DNA of 64,000 nucleotides from Pseudomonas sp. WS 5079 (GCF_012985465.1 NZ_JAAQWN010000010.1:1-64000), one strand, 5' to 3'. Positions 52,672 through 61,339 are shown, numbered from the stretch's first letter. The notes: generated by a model from the letters alone, not told the origin. Numbers and translations are program-made.

Positions 52672-53160
52672 ATGCGACCCGATAACCCTCGCGGCATCCG
52701 TAATTTCAACCCCGGCAATATCCGTCACGCCAAGGGTGTGCGCTGGCAAGGTATGGCTGTTGCCCAGGGCGATAGCGCATTCGTCCAGTTCACCGCCCCC
52801 CGCTGGGGTATCCGCGCCATTGCCCGCGTACTGATCACCTACCAGGACAAGCGCCTGGCAAAAGACGGCAGCCGCATCGACACCGTCCGTGAGTTCGTTG
52901 AGCGCTGGGCACCGCCATCCGAAAACGATACCAATGCCTACGCCGCCAGTGTGGCGCGTGCCCTGGGGCGTCACCCCGACTCTGAAGGCGTGGACGTGTA
53001 TGACTTCGACGTTATGCGCACCCTGGTTACCGCCATCATCCGCCATGAAAACGGCCCAGGTCCGCTGCCAGGAGGTCAATGGTATGGGGATGCAATTATT
53101 GCCGATGGGTTGGCTCTTGCAGGCATCGAGCGCGGGGCGAAGCACGGTGTCGCGGCATGA
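52672..53160 (+). CDS. Putative phage muramidase / structural protein P5-like
   Basis: The 162 residues begin PRGIRNFNPGNIRHAKGVRW, the RN(N/F)NPGNIR pattern of P5-like phage proteins annotated as virion or lysin, and continue FVQFTAPRWGIRAIARVLITYQDKR, WAPPSENDTNAYAASVARAL and RHENGPGPLPGGQWYG. Taken with the following holin and spanin genes, it is probably the endolysin. GGAGG lies 6 nt before ATG 52672. The catalytic residue (perhaps Glu in RHENG) is inferred. Confidence 0.8.
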   Translation: MRPDNPRGIRNFNPGNIRHAKGVRWQGMAVAQGDSAFVQFTAPRWGIRAIARVLITYQDKRLAKDGSRIDTVREFVERWAPPSENDTNAYAASVARALGRHPDSEGVDVYDFDVMRTLVTAIIRHENGPGPLPGGQWYGDAIIADGLALAGIERGAKHGVAA

Positions 53161-53378
53161 AGCCTATCTGCGATTGGCGTTGTTGCTATCGGCTCTATAG
53201 CGTCCAGATCACCATCCTGATCGCGCTGCTAGGATTTGCCCAACTGGAACTGTTGCCGATGTGGCAAGCCCAGTTCTCGCCACGTGCTTACGCCGCCATC
53301 AACAGTGCCCTGGCGCTGGTCCTGTTCCTTGCTCGCCTGGTCAAGCAAGGGCCACCGGATCAAGGGGCCTCCTCATGA
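53157..53378 (+). CDS. Putative holin (two-TM)
   Basis: The 73 residues have two hydrophobic helices (VQITILIALLGFAQLELLP and AAINSALALVLFLARLV) and a short polar tail. The start overlaps the lysin stop (ATGA). Size, topology and position fit a holin. Confidence 0.7.
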   Translation: MKPICDWRCCYRLYSVQITILIALLGFAQLELLPMWQAQFSPRAYAAINSALALVLFLARLVKQGPPDQGASS

Positions 53379-53587
53379 AACTGAACCTGTTCAGCAGAGG
53401 CTTTGCAGTTGTGATGGCGGGGCTAGTTGGGGTCTGTCGTTGGGTGACCCCAAGTACCGCTGATGGAACCTGGATTAGGTCCAGCGTTGTTCCACCTTAT
53501 CGCCATGGCAAAACGGGCATCGCCGCAGCCAAGCGCCGGTCACGTAAAGCGCGAAACCGCCAAAGGCACCTCCATGGACGCGCTTGA
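53375..53587 (+). CDS. Small basic protein, doubtful
   Basis: The 70 codons read MKLNLFSRGFAVVMAGLVGV with a basic Arg/Lys tail, and the ATG overlaps the holin stop (ATGA). A single hydrophobic stretch is present. The 3' end overlaps the Rz gene by 14 bp in another frame. Coupling supports translation; no family is recognised. Confidence 0.4.
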   Translation: MKLNLFSRGFAVVMAGLVGVCRWVTPSTADGTWIRSSVVPPYRHGKTGIAAAKRRSRKARNRQRHLHGRA

Positions 53588-54188
53588 GCGATTGGTTTGG
53601 CCCTTGCCTGCGCGCTGGGCTGTCGTAGCACTTGCCTGCGTGCTGAGTGCTTCGGTAGCGGGCGCTATCGCCTATGGCTTTGCCTTCCGATATGCCGAAG
53701 CCCTGGGTGCAAAAGCACTGTCAGACCTCGAATCCAAGAATGCCAAACAGGCCCAGCAAGCCGAGCGGGACAACCGACTGCAGCTGCTGCAACAAGTCGC
53801 CAGGGCCAACGAAAGCGAGTCTCTGCTGTTCAACCTGATGGAACAGTACGCCCAAGAAAAGAAACTGCTCCAGGAGCGCATTCCACATGTCACGACCCAA
53901 TACCGGCCTGCGCCTGGCGCAGTTACTCAGCCTATCCCTCGTTGCGTGTTCACTGCTGGCTGGTTGCGCGACTTCAACACCGCCCTCGGTGTGCCTGCCC
54001 CAGGACCAGGCTCCACTGCCACCCAACCTGCGCAAGCGCCCTGGGCCACCCCCGGCACTGACGCCGAACTATTGGAAAGCGGCGTCACTCCCGCAGACAT
54101 TCTTGCCCACGCCCAGGACTACGGCCTATGGGTTCGCACCAACCTGGCCCAACTCAACGGCTTGCTGGATCTACAGGAAAAGGACTGA
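53574..54188 (+). CDS. Rz-like inner-membrane spanin
   Basis: The 204 residues have an N-terminal membrane helix (WAVVALACVLSASVAGAIAYGFAF), then a long charged helix (LSDLESKNAKQAQQAERDNR, LQLLQQVARANESESLLFNL), the architecture of Rz. An Rz1-type lipoprotein frame is embedded in its 3' half. AAAGG precedes ATG 53574 by 8 nt. Rz joins the inner membrane to the outer one during lysis. Confidence 0.8.
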   Translation: MDALERLVWPLPARWAVVALACVLSASVAGAIAYGFAFRYAEALGAKALSDLESKNAKQAQQAERDNRLQLLQQVARANESESLLFNLMEQYAQEKKLLQERIPHVTTQYRPAPGAVTQPIPRCVFTAGWLRDFNTALGVPAPGPGSTATQPAQAPWATPGTDAELLESGVTPADILAHAQDYGLWVRTNLAQLNGLLDLQEKD

Positions 54189-54204
54189 CGCCATATGGAT
54201 GTAG
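53887..54204 (+). CDS. Rz1-like outer-membrane spanin lipoprotein, embedded in Rz
   Basis: Out-of-frame gene overlapping Rz. The 105 residues have a lipobox (LSLSLVACSLLAGCATS) and a Pro-rich mature part (PPSVCLPQDQAPLPPNLRKR), the typical Rz1 composition. Rz1 proteins are usually shorter, so the last part may be incidental. Confidence 0.75.
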   Translation: MSRPNTGLRLAQLLSLSLVACSLLAGCATSTPPSVCLPQDQAPLPPNLRKRPGPPPALTPNYWKAASLPQTFLPTPRTTAYGFAPTWPNSTACWIYRKRTDAIWM

Positions 54205-54416
54205 CCGATCACGCTACAGATGAAGACGACATCAAAGAGGTTATGCAGCGTGCCCAAGCTAGCGGCTTGCAACGCCACTCAGGCCAGTCTGCCTACCGCT
54301 GCGAATCTTGCGGTGATGCGATCCCAGAGGATCGGCGCCAAAACGAACCGGGTACCGAACATTGTTTCGACTGCACGGATGCTTTGAAACACATGAACAG
54401 ACGGGGTTTTCGATGA
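54195..54416 (+). CDS. TraR/DksA-type C4 zinc finger protein
   Basis: The 73 residues have the zinc site YRCESCGDAIPEDRR ... TEHCFDCTDALKH, typical of TraR/DksA proteins, which bind in the RNA polymerase secondary channel. It overlaps the end of the Rz1 frame and the start of the DUF2730 gene (ATGA). Might adjust host transcription. Confidence 0.87.
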   Translation: MDVADHATDEDDIKEVMQRAQASGLQRHSGQSAYRCESCGDAIPEDRRQNEPGTEHCFDCTDALKHMNRRGFR

Positions 54417-54718
54417 ACCTAAACGAACTCAACTTTGGCTTCCAGACCGTGCAGTGGTTGATTCTGACTGTGCTGGGTATCTACACCTGGATGACCAAAC
54501 GCCAAGCGGCCAGCGGTCAGGAACTCCTGGACTTGCGTGTCCGCATTGTTGCCCTGGAAGAGCAAATCCGGCACCTGCCTGACCAGAACGCCGTCACCGA
54601 TCTGCTGGGTGACATGAAAGCTGTGCGGGCCGAACTATCGGGGGTCAAGGATGCGCTTGGCCCTTTAGCCCGCTCGCTGGACCGGATCAATGATTACTTG
54701 CTGCGAGAAAAAACATGA
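54413..54718 (+). CDS. DUF2730 family phage protein
   Basis: The 101 residues have one N-terminal membrane helix (TVQWLILTVLGIYTWMT) and a coiled coil (LDLRVRIVALEEQIRHLPDQ). DUF2730 (Mu gp25-like) lies in this position in many transposable phages. ATG 54413 overlaps the previous stop; function unknown. Confidence 0.8.
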   Translation: MNLNELNFGFQTVQWLILTVLGIYTWMTKRQAASGQELLDLRVRIVALEEQIRHLPDQNAVTDLLGDMKAVRAELSGVKDALGPLARSLDRINDYLLREKT

Positions 54719-55008
54719 CCCAATACGCCGCCTTTCTGCGTGAAGACTATCGCCTGGTCATTCTGCGCCTGCTGGCCGAGACGACAGGCTACCGTGCCAA
54801 CAGCTCCGTACTGACCATGGCCCTGGACAGCTTCGGCCACACCCTCAGCCGTGACCAGGTTAAAACTGAGATGCACTGGTTGGCCGAGCAAGGCGCGGTA
54901 ACTGTTTCCGATGTGGGACCTGTGCTGGTGGCCACCCTCACCGAGCGTGGTCAAGACATCGCGGCTGGACGCGCCCGCGTTCCAGGTATCAAAAGGCCGG
55001 GGGCGTAG
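54715..55008 (+). CDS. Mu gp26-like / VpaChn25_0724-family phage protein
   Basis: The 97 residues resemble a winged helix: REDYRLVILRLLAETTGYRA, LSRDQVKTEMHWLAEQGAV, VLVATLTERGQDIAAG. The family is found right before DUF3486 in Mu-like phages. It overlaps the DUF2730 gene by 4 bp. Role unknown, DNA binding plausible. Confidence 0.78.
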   Translation: MTQYAAFLREDYRLVILRLLAETTGYRANSSVLTMALDSFGHTLSRDQVKTEMHWLAEQGAVTVSDVGPVLVATLTERGQDIAAGRARVPGIKRPGA

Positions 55009-55010
55009 TC

Positions 55011-55562
55011 ATGGCGGGCAAGTCATCCATCAGTCGCCTCCCGCCTGTGGTCAAGGCGTACATCCAGAAGCTTCTGCGTGAGGATCGCAAGACCCTGGAT
55101 GAAATGATCAGGGATATCCAGTCACGGTTTCCCAATGAAAATGTACCCAGCCGAAGCGCACTGGGCCGCTTCAAGGCTGGCTTTGAGCAGTTAACCGAAA
55201 AAACCCGGCAGCACCGAGAGCAAGCCGAAGCCTTTGTTGGCGCGTTTGGTGAAGACGCTTCTGACAAGACCGGCGCGTTGTTGGTAGAGGCGATCTCGAC
55301 CTTGGCCTATCAGGCCGCTATGGGTGCCCATGAAAAGGACGACGTGACCACCAAGGAAGTCGCCGAACTGGCCCGTGCCGCGAAGAACACCATGCAGGCC
55401 CGCACCTTGAGCATGAAAGAGCGCCAGGCCGCAGAGCAGGCCGGACGTGATCGCCTGTTGCGTGAGCAGTCTGCTGAACTGGATAAGGCGGTCAAGGCCA
55501 AAGGGTTGTCCGAAGAACAAGCCCTGTGGTGGCGCCAGAATTTCTTGGGCGTGAAGCAATGA
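55011..55562 (+). CDS. DUF3486 family protein (Mu gp27), probable small terminase
   Basis: The 183 residues begin with a helix-turn-helix-like part (LPPVVKAYIQKLLREDRKTL, DEMIRDIQSRFPNENVPSRS, ALGRFKAG) and continue in long helices. In Mu-like phages this family precedes the large terminase and is thought to be the small subunit. Its stop overlaps the next start. Confidence 0.85.
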   Translation: MAGKSSISRLPPVVKAYIQKLLREDRKTLDEMIRDIQSRFPNENVPSRSALGRFKAGFEQLTEKTRQHREQAEAFVGAFGEDASDKTGALLVEAISTLAYQAAMGAHEKDDVTTKEVAELARAAKNTMQARTLSMKERQAAEQAGRDRLLREQSAELDKAVKAKGLSEEQALWWRQNFLGVKQ

Positions 55563-57163
55563 AGCCATCAGCCAGCACCATACGTGTCATCGAGTGGGAT
55601 GAATTGCCACCCAGCGTTCGGCAGATTCCCGAGGGTTACAACCCTATAGCCGAAGGCATCTTGATGGCCCACCAGGTGGACTGGTTGAAAATTCGGGCGC
55701 AAATCAAACTCTGCGAAAAGGGGCGTCGCACTGGCATCACATTTGCTGAAGCGCTGGACTCGGTTATCACTGCCGCCTCGCAGAAATCTGCAGGTGGCAT
55801 GGACTGTTTTTACATCGGTGACACCAAGGAAAAAGGCCTTGAGTTCATTGGCTACTGTGCCAAGTTCAGCCGGGTGATGGCCGAGGCTCAGGCATCGGGC
55901 GTCAGCGAGATTGAAGAGTTTCTGTTTGAAGACCAGGACGAAGCAGGCAACACGCGCCAGATCAACGCCTATCGGATTCGTTATGCCTCGGGGTTCAAGA
56001 TCGTCGCACTGTCGAGCAACCCAGCCGGTATACGCGGCCTGCAAGGCAAGGTAATCATCGACGAGGCCGCGTTCCACCGTGATGTATCAGCCGTGCTCGA
56101 TGCCGCTACGGCTTTGCTGATCTGGGGTGGTCGGATTGTCATCATCAGCACCCACAACGGCAAAGCCAATCCGTTCAACCAGATGGTTAATGACATCCGG
56201 GACAAGCGCTACGGCGACAGCGCCGAAGTCTACAAGGCAACGTTTGACGATGCCGTTGCCAACGGTTTGTATGAGCGCGTTTGTCTCATGGCGGGTGAGC
56301 AACCTACCGCCGAAGGCAAGGAAGCCTGGTACAAGAAGATCCGTAATGCCTACGGCCCGCGCAAGGCACAGATGCGTGAAGAACTGGATGCGATCCCTCG
56401 CGATGGCAACGGTGTGTGCATTCCTGGTGTCTGGGTTGACGAGGCCATGCGCAAGGGCCGCACCGTATTGCGCCTGGCTCTGGATGCGGACTTTGTGCAT
56501 CAGTCCCAGGATCGCCGCGAAGCCTATGTCAATGACTGGATTGAACGCTACCTGGCGCCTCTGATCCCGATGCTCAACCCGGAGCTGCGCCACTTCCTGG
56601 GCATGGACTATGCCCGTCACCGGGACTTTTCCATCATCTGCCCAATGTCAGTTGACCTGACCCGGCACCGCGATGTGCCGTTTGTGGTGGAGATGCACAA
56701 GGTACCTACCCGGCAACAGCAGCAGATTCTGTTCTACATCCTGCGTCACCTGCCACGCTTTGTTGGTGCGGCCCTGGACGCCTCGGGCAATGGCGAGACC
56801 TTGGCCGAAGACACCGCCGATGAGTTCGGCCATAACCGCATTCACCAGGTGAAACTCAGCCGCACCTGGTACGGCGCCTGGATGCCCAAGTTTGTGCAGC
56901 TGTTCGAAGATGCCGCGATCACCATGCCGCAGGACGACAACTTGCACCAGGACGTGCGAGCCATCGAAACCGTGGACGGCATTCCAATGATCATTAAAGG
57001 CCGTTCGCAAGATCTCAAAGACCCGGATCTCTACCGCCACGGTGACTTTGCGGGTGCTGGCGCGCTTGCCAACTTCGCGACCCTGGAAGTCAACGCCGGT
57101 CCGGTCAAGGTCAAATCACGTCGCCGCCGCCAGGCGCAAAAACTCTTTCAGGGATACGCATGA
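55559..57163 (+). CDS. Terminase large subunit (Mu gp28-like)
   Basis: The 534 residues form the DNA-packaging motor: ATPase part with CEKGRRTGITFAEALDSVI (Walker-like), GLQGKVIIDEAAFHRDVSAV (Walker B) and IVIISTHNG; nuclease part with LGMDYARHRDFSIICPMSVD and ALDASGNGETLAEDTADEFG. ATG 55559 overlaps the preceding stop (ATGA); an upstream in-frame ATG lies within DUF3486. Confidence 0.92.
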   Translation: MKPSASTIRVIEWDELPPSVRQIPEGYNPIAEGILMAHQVDWLKIRAQIKLCEKGRRTGITFAEALDSVITAASQKSAGGMDCFYIGDTKEKGLEFIGYCAKFSRVMAEAQASGVSEIEEFLFEDQDEAGNTRQINAYRIRYASGFKIVALSSNPAGIRGLQGKVIIDEAAFHRDVSAVLDAATALLIWGGRIVIISTHNGKANPFNQMVNDIRDKRYGDSAEVYKATFDDAVANGLYERVCLMAGEQPTAEGKEAWYKKIRNAYGPRKAQMREELDAIPRDGNGVCIPGVWVDEAMRKGRTVLRLALDADFVHQSQDRREAYVNDWIERYLAPLIPMLNPELRHFLGMDYARHRDFSIICPMSVDLTRHRDVPFVVEMHKVPTRQQQQILFYILRHLPRFVGAALDASGNGETLAEDTADEFGHNRIHQVKLSRTWYGAWMPKFVQLFEDAAITMPQDDNLHQDVRAIETVDGIPMIIKGRSQDLKDPDLYRHGDFAGAGALANFATLEVNAGPVKVKSRRRRQAQKLFQGYA

Positions 57164-58662
57164 ACAAGACAGGTGTGTGGGTCAGCCCCACGGAATTCGT
57201 GCACTTCGCCGAGCCCAAGGGCAGCAAGGGCCTGACCGATCATATCGCCAGCCGTAGTCGCAGCTTTGATGCCCAGGCCCTGGGTATGTACTTGCCCAAC
57301 CCGGACCCGATCCTCAAGGCGCAGGGGCAAGACATCAAGGTCTATCGGGATCTGCGCAGCAGCGCGGTGGTCGGTGGCAACATCCGTCGCCGCAAAGCGT
57401 CCGTGCTGGCCCTAGAGCGTGGACTCAAGCGCAGCGATGCGCCGGTCAGCGTCGAGCGCTTTGTCCAGGACTGGCTCAAGGACATTGACCTGGACAAGGT
57501 CATTCGCGAGCTGCTCGATGCGCCGCTGTTTGGCTACCAGCCCGTGGAGTTGATGTGGCGTCCGGTCGGTATGCACCTGGTGCCAGAGGATCTGCTAGGC
57601 AAGCCTGCCGAATGGTTCTTGTACGACCAGGACAACAATCTGCGTTTCCGCGCCCGTGATGCGGGCATGACCGGCGAGCTGTGCGACCCTCAACGATTTG
57701 TCGTTGCCCGACAGGACGCGACCTACATCAATCCTTATGGCTTTGCCGATCTGTCCATGTGCTTCTGGCCAGCAGTGTTTATGAAAGGCGGCTTGAAATT
57801 CTGGGTTCAGTTCACTGAGAAATACGGCAGTCCCTGGGTGATCGGCAAACACCCACGGGGAGCCACCGATAGCGAAACAGACCTGTTGCTCGACAGCCTA
57901 GAGGCCATGGTTCAGGACGCCGTGGCGGCCATTCCCAACGATGCCAGCGTCGAGATCATCGAAGCCACCGGCAAGACCGGTAGCGCCGATGTCTATCGCC
58001 AGTTGCTGGAGTACTGCCGTAGTGAAATCAACGTGGCCATGCTTGGGCAAAACCAGACCACCGAAAAAGAGAGCAATCGGGCCAGCGCAGAAGCTGGGGC
58101 TGAAGTCACCAAGGATATTCGTGACGGTGACGCGGGCATTGTTGCGGCTGCCCTCAACGCAATCATCCGGCGCATCGTTGATCTCAACTTTGGCGAGTCC
58201 GTCAACGCGCCAGTCTATGAGCTGTGGGAACAGGAAGAGATCGACAAGGTCCTGGCCGAGCGCGACAAGAGCCTCAGCGAGTCAGGGCTTCAATTCACGG
58301 CGCAGTACTTCAAGCGGACCTACAACCTACAGGATGGCGATATCGTCGAAGCACCAGCACCAACACCCGTCGCTGGCCCCGAGTTCGCGGAAGCAACACT
58401 CACACCCATCCTTGATCAGTTCGCACTAGACCAGGCCATTGAAAGCCTGCCCGCCGAGTTGCTCCAGGAGCAAAGCGAACAGGCTGTCGCCCCGCTGATT
58501 GATGTGCTGCTGCAGGCTCGCTCCGATACCGAGGCACTCGGCCTGCTGGCCGAAGCCTTCCCGTTGATGGATGACCAGGCGCTGCAGCAAAAACTGACGA
58601 ACCTGCTGTTCATCGCCAACACCTGGGGCCGTCTGAACGCCGCTGCGGATCGGGAAGACTGA
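57160..58662 (+). CDS. Portal protein, DUF935 (Mu gp29)
   Basis: The 500 residues contain DUF935 landmarks: IRRRKASVLALERGLKRSDA, LLDAPLFGYQPVELMWRP, FTEKYGSPWVIGKHPRGATD and VAMLGQNQTTEKESNRASAE. It forms the ring through which DNA enters the head. It overlaps the terminase by 4 bp. The C-terminal Glu/Gln-rich tail is variable in the family. Confidence 0.92.
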   Translation: MNKTGVWVSPTEFVHFAEPKGSKGLTDHIASRSRSFDAQALGMYLPNPDPILKAQGQDIKVYRDLRSSAVVGGNIRRRKASVLALERGLKRSDAPVSVERFVQDWLKDIDLDKVIRELLDAPLFGYQPVELMWRPVGMHLVPEDLLGKPAEWFLYDQDNNLRFRARDAGMTGELCDPQRFVVARQDATYINPYGFADLSMCFWPAVFMKGGLKFWVQFTEKYGSPWVIGKHPRGATDSETDLLLDSLEAMVQDAVAAIPNDASVEIIEATGKTGSADVYRQLLEYCRSEINVAMLGQNQTTEKESNRASAEAGAEVTKDIRDGDAGIVAAALNAIIRRIVDLNFGESVNAPVYELWEQEEIDKVLAERDKSLSESGLQFTAQYFKRTYNLQDGDIVEAPAPTPVAGPEFAEATLTPILDQFALDQAIESLPAELLQEQSEQAVAPLIDVLLQARSDTEALGLLAEAFPLMDDQALQQKLTNLLFIANTWGRLNAAADRED

Positions 58663-58663
58663 C

Positions 58664-59494
58664 ATGGCCAACCCCAAGACACCTAACCCTGCGGACCTCA
58701 AAGCCATCTTCGGCCTTGAGCCAGAAGCCGCGATCACCTACCTCAAGAGCAAGGGTTACGCGGTCACCTGGAACTGGCAGGAGATGCGTGACCAGGCCCA
58801 CGACCAGGCCTTCACCGTGGCCAAGGCCATGCGTCTGGATCTGCTGTCGGACATTCGTGGCGCGGTGGAAACTGCTTTGCAGGAGGGGCAAACCCTGAAG
58901 CAGTTCATCAAAGAGCTGCAGCCAACGCTGGAATCTCAGGGCTGGTGGGGTCAACAGGTGATCGTCGATAGCCAGGGTGTCGGCGAGCTGGTCCAGCTGG
59001 GCAGCCCACGCCGCCTGAAGACCATCTACCAGACCAACCTGCAGAGCGCCTATATGGCCGGTCGCAAGGCCAGCATGGAAGAGACCAGCGACACCCATCC
59101 GTATTGGCGGTACGTGGCCATCCTGGATGGCAAGACCCGTCCAAGCCATCGGGCACTCAGCGGCACGGTGTACCGGCATGATGATCCCGTTTGGTCATCG
59201 ATCTACCCACCGAACGGTTTCAACTGCCGCTGCCGGGTGACCGCGCTTTCTGCATCTGCCGTCAAGCGCCGTGGCCTGACCATCGTCTCCAGTCAGGGGC
59301 ACATGTTCAGTGAAACGGTTGAAACCGGTGTCGACAAACGTACCGGCGAAGTCAGGACAGCCCAGGTCACCTTGGTGCGCGCCACCGACGCAGCGGGCAA
59401 GCCGATCACGTTCCGCACCGACCCTGGCTTCAACCATGCACCTGGTACCGGATTGGCGGACATGCTCAAGCGAAAACAGGCCTCAGCGGCCTGA
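58664..59494 (+). CDS. Minor head protein (Mu F-like, gp30)
   Basis: The 276 residues have the head-morphogenesis pattern: LKTIYQTNLQSAYMAGRKAS, YVAILDGKTRPSHRALSGTV and YPPNGFNCRCRVTALSASAV. It follows the portal by 1 bp. Mu F is a minor capsid component needed for head assembly. Confidence 0.9.
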   Translation: MANPKTPNPADLKAIFGLEPEAAITYLKSKGYAVTWNWQEMRDQAHDQAFTVAKAMRLDLLSDIRGAVETALQEGQTLKQFIKELQPTLESQGWWGQQVIVDSQGVGELVQLGSPRRLKTIYQTNLQSAYMAGRKASMEETSDTHPYWRYVAILDGKTRPSHRALSGTVYRHDDPVWSSIYPPNGFNCRCRVTALSASAVKRRGLTIVSSQGHMFSETVETGVDKRTGEVRTAQVTLVRATDAAGKPITFRTDPGFNHAPGTGLADMLKRKQASAA

Positions 59495-59507
59495 TAGGAG
59501 AGTTGGA

Positions 59508-59984
59508 ATGATCACTGTTGAACTGGACAACCCACGTCTACAGCAAACACTGAGTCGCATTGAGTGGGCCGTGGGTGACCTCGCGCCATTGATGCGCGGC
59601 GTGGCCGCTGAGATGGCCAGTCAGACCGAGGAGAACTTCGAGGTTGAAGGTCGCCCTGACTGGGCTGACCTGTCGGATGTCACCACCGAGCGGCGTGCAA
59701 AGAGTGGTAACTGGCCTGGACAGATGCTGCAGGTCAGTGCTGCCGGACTGGCCGCGTCGATCACCAGCCACTCAGATGACAGCTCCGCTTTGGTCGGCAG
59801 CAACAAACCCTATGCGGCCATGATGCACTTCGGTGGTGATCAGTCGGAGTTCCCGCACTTGTGGGGCGATATTCCGGGGCGGCCTTACTTGCCAATGGAC
59901 ACCGAGGGCCTGCTGCAACCTGAAGCAGAGGAAGCGATCCTGGAGCTGGCCCTGAATCACTTGGAGAAAGCCGCTCTCGCGTAA
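59508..59984 (+). CDS. Virion morphogenesis protein (Mu G-like)
   Basis: The 158 residues include MRGVAAEMASQTEENFEVEG, WADLSDVTTERRAKSGNWPG, LVGSNKPYAAMMHFGGDQSE and IPGRPYLPMD, typical of the phage virion morphogenesis family (tail completion or head-tail joining). ATG 59508 has AGGAG 8 nt upstream; the open frame extends into gene F but without a start signal. Confidence 0.88.
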   Translation: MITVELDNPRLQQTLSRIEWAVGDLAPLMRGVAAEMASQTEENFEVEGRPDWADLSDVTTERRAKSGNWPGQMLQVSAAGLAASITSHSDDSSALVGSNKPYAAMMHFGGDQSEFPHLWGDIPGRPYLPMDTEGLLQPEAEEAILELALNHLEKAALA

Positions 59985-60142
59985 GGCCCTCAGAGGCCCT
60001 GTGGGTGTCGAGCAGCTCCGGTTCATCCACTGGCCTCCCTGATCATCGCTGTAAACGCTTTATAAACCTCTCCCGCCGTATTCCAAACCCGCCACGCGGG
60101 TGTCACTTGCACCGTCTACGGTGTTCGCTGCAATCAACACTC

Positions 60143-60158
60143 TTTAAACCCGATTAAA
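60143..60158. promoter_or_regulatory. Palindromic late-operon element, copy 2 (before protease/capsid genes)
   Basis: TTTAAAC-CC-GATTAAA, the partner of 52571-52586 with one change. It lies 60 bp before the protease gene in a 233-bp gap, the only long gap in the head gene block, so a promoter here is likely. Confidence 0.65.
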
Positions 60159-60217
60159 AGTCCTGGGCGGTTCAGCAGTTCAGGCTGTGCGTATCACTTC
60201 CAGCCAGCGCATAGCCC

Positions 60218-61327
60218 ATGAAACCACTGCACATTTTCAAGCCGGGAACTCACACCGCCATGAACGGTGTTCGCTTCGACTTCAGCGAGGCGGACCTCGC
60301 CGCTACCGTGAAAGCCTACGACCCGGCCTTGCACGAAGCGCCCTTGGTCATCGGCCACCCCAAGCACGATGCTCCTGCAGCGGGCTGGGTGAAGTCCTTG
60401 ACGGGAGACGCACAAGGCCTGAACGCCGAACCGCAACAAGTCGACCCCGCATTCTCTGAGCTTCTCGCCAAGAAAAGCTTCAAGAAAATATCGGCCTCTT
60501 TCTATCACCCCGATGCCGCCAACAACCCGGTGCCTGGCGTGTACTACCTGCGCCACGTGGGCTTTCTTGGCGCCCAACCACCTGCAGTAAAGGGCTTGCG
60601 CCCCATCGAACTGGCGGACGGCGAGGAAGGTGTTATCGAGTTTGGTGACTTCGGCGACAGCATCTCAGCGGGTGTATTTCGCCGCCTGCGTGAGTGGTTG
60701 ATCGCTCAGTTCGGCCAGGAAGCGGCTGACCAGGTTGTCCCCGGCTGGGACGTTGACAACCTGCTGGAAGAGTCCCGCCGCGACAACGACCGCCCAGCCT
60801 TCAGTGATCCCCCCCAACTTCCACCCAAACCCACCGAGGAACAGCCTGTGAATGAGGCCGAGAAAACCGCCCTGGAGGCGGAGAACAAGCGTCTCTCAAC
60901 CCTGGTTGATCAGCACCAAACGAAGGCGCGCACTGACGCTGCAGCGACTCGGCATACCGCCAACCTGGCGTTTGCTGAAGGCCTGGTCAGCGCTGGTCGT
61001 TTGCTGCCCAAACATGCTGATGCCCTGATCGCGGTCTTGGACTTCGCTGAGGCCGGTGACACCCCATTGGAATTCGGCGAGGGCGACCAGCGGGCGCCAG
61101 TGGTAGATGGGCTGAAGGCGATCTTCAACGATCTGCCCCAGCAAATCGACTTTGCCGAACAGGCGAGCAAGGACCGCAAAGGCGACGCTGACTCGCCGAT
61201 GGACATGGAGTTCGCCGAGAAAAATACCGACCCCGGTCGCCTCGGCCTGCACAACCGTGCGTCCGCTCTGGCTACCGAGAAAAACATTCCATACGAGTCG
61301 GCTGTTCGCCAGCTCATCAACAAGTAA
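60218..61327 (+). CDS. Head maturation protease with scaffold (Mu I-like)
   Basis: The 369 residues have a protease part (1-150: HIFKPGTHTAMNGVRFDFSE, EAPLVIGHPKHDAPAAGWVK, KKISASFYHPDAANNPVPGV, YYLRHVGFLGAQPPAVKGL) and a C-terminal scaffold part with a coiled coil (NEAEKTALEAENKRLSTLVD). It follows the longest gap in the head cluster. An internal in-frame GTG with its own SD may make the scaffold alone (see 60848). Confidence 0.9.
   Translation: MKPLHIFKPGTHTAMNGVRFDFSEADLAATVKAYDPALHEAPLVIGHPKHDAPAAGWVKSLTGDAQGLNAEPQQVDPAFSELLAKKSFKKISASFYHPDAANNPVPGVYYLRHVGFLGAQPPAVKGLRPIELADGEEGVIEFGDFGDSISAGVFRRLREWLIAQFGQEAADQVVPGWDVDNLLEESRRDNDRPAFSDPPQLPPKPTEEQPVNEAEKTALEAENKRLSTLVDQHQTKARTDAAATRHTANLAFAEGLVSAGRLLPKHADALIAVLDFAEAGDTPLEFGEGDQRAPVVDGLKAIFNDLPQQIDFAEQASKDRKGDADSPMDMEFAEKNTDPGRLGLHNRASALATEKNIPYESAVRQLINK
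60848..61327 (+). CDS. Possible internal-start scaffold protein (Mu Z-like)
   Basis: In-frame GTG 60848 with CGAGGA 7 nt upstream would yield a 159-residue protein starting at NEAEKTALEAENKRL. In Mu the scaffold Z is made from an internal start in gene I. The protease domain and a Pro-rich linker (PPQLPPKPTEEQP) end right before this site, which fits. Confidence 0.6.
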   Translation: MNEAEKTALEAENKRLSTLVDQHQTKARTDAAATRHTANLAFAEGLVSAGRLLPKHADALIAVLDFAEAGDTPLEFGEGDQRAPVVDGLKAIFNDLPQQIDFAEQASKDRKGDADSPMDMEFAEKNTDPGRLGLHNRASALATEKNIPYESAVRQLINK

Positions 61328-61339
61328 CCAGGAGTCATC

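Noticed and set aside
59985..60217. A small gene in the gap between the G-like gene and the protease gene
   Set aside because: Open frames here have no start signal; the region holds the palindromic element and probably a promoter.
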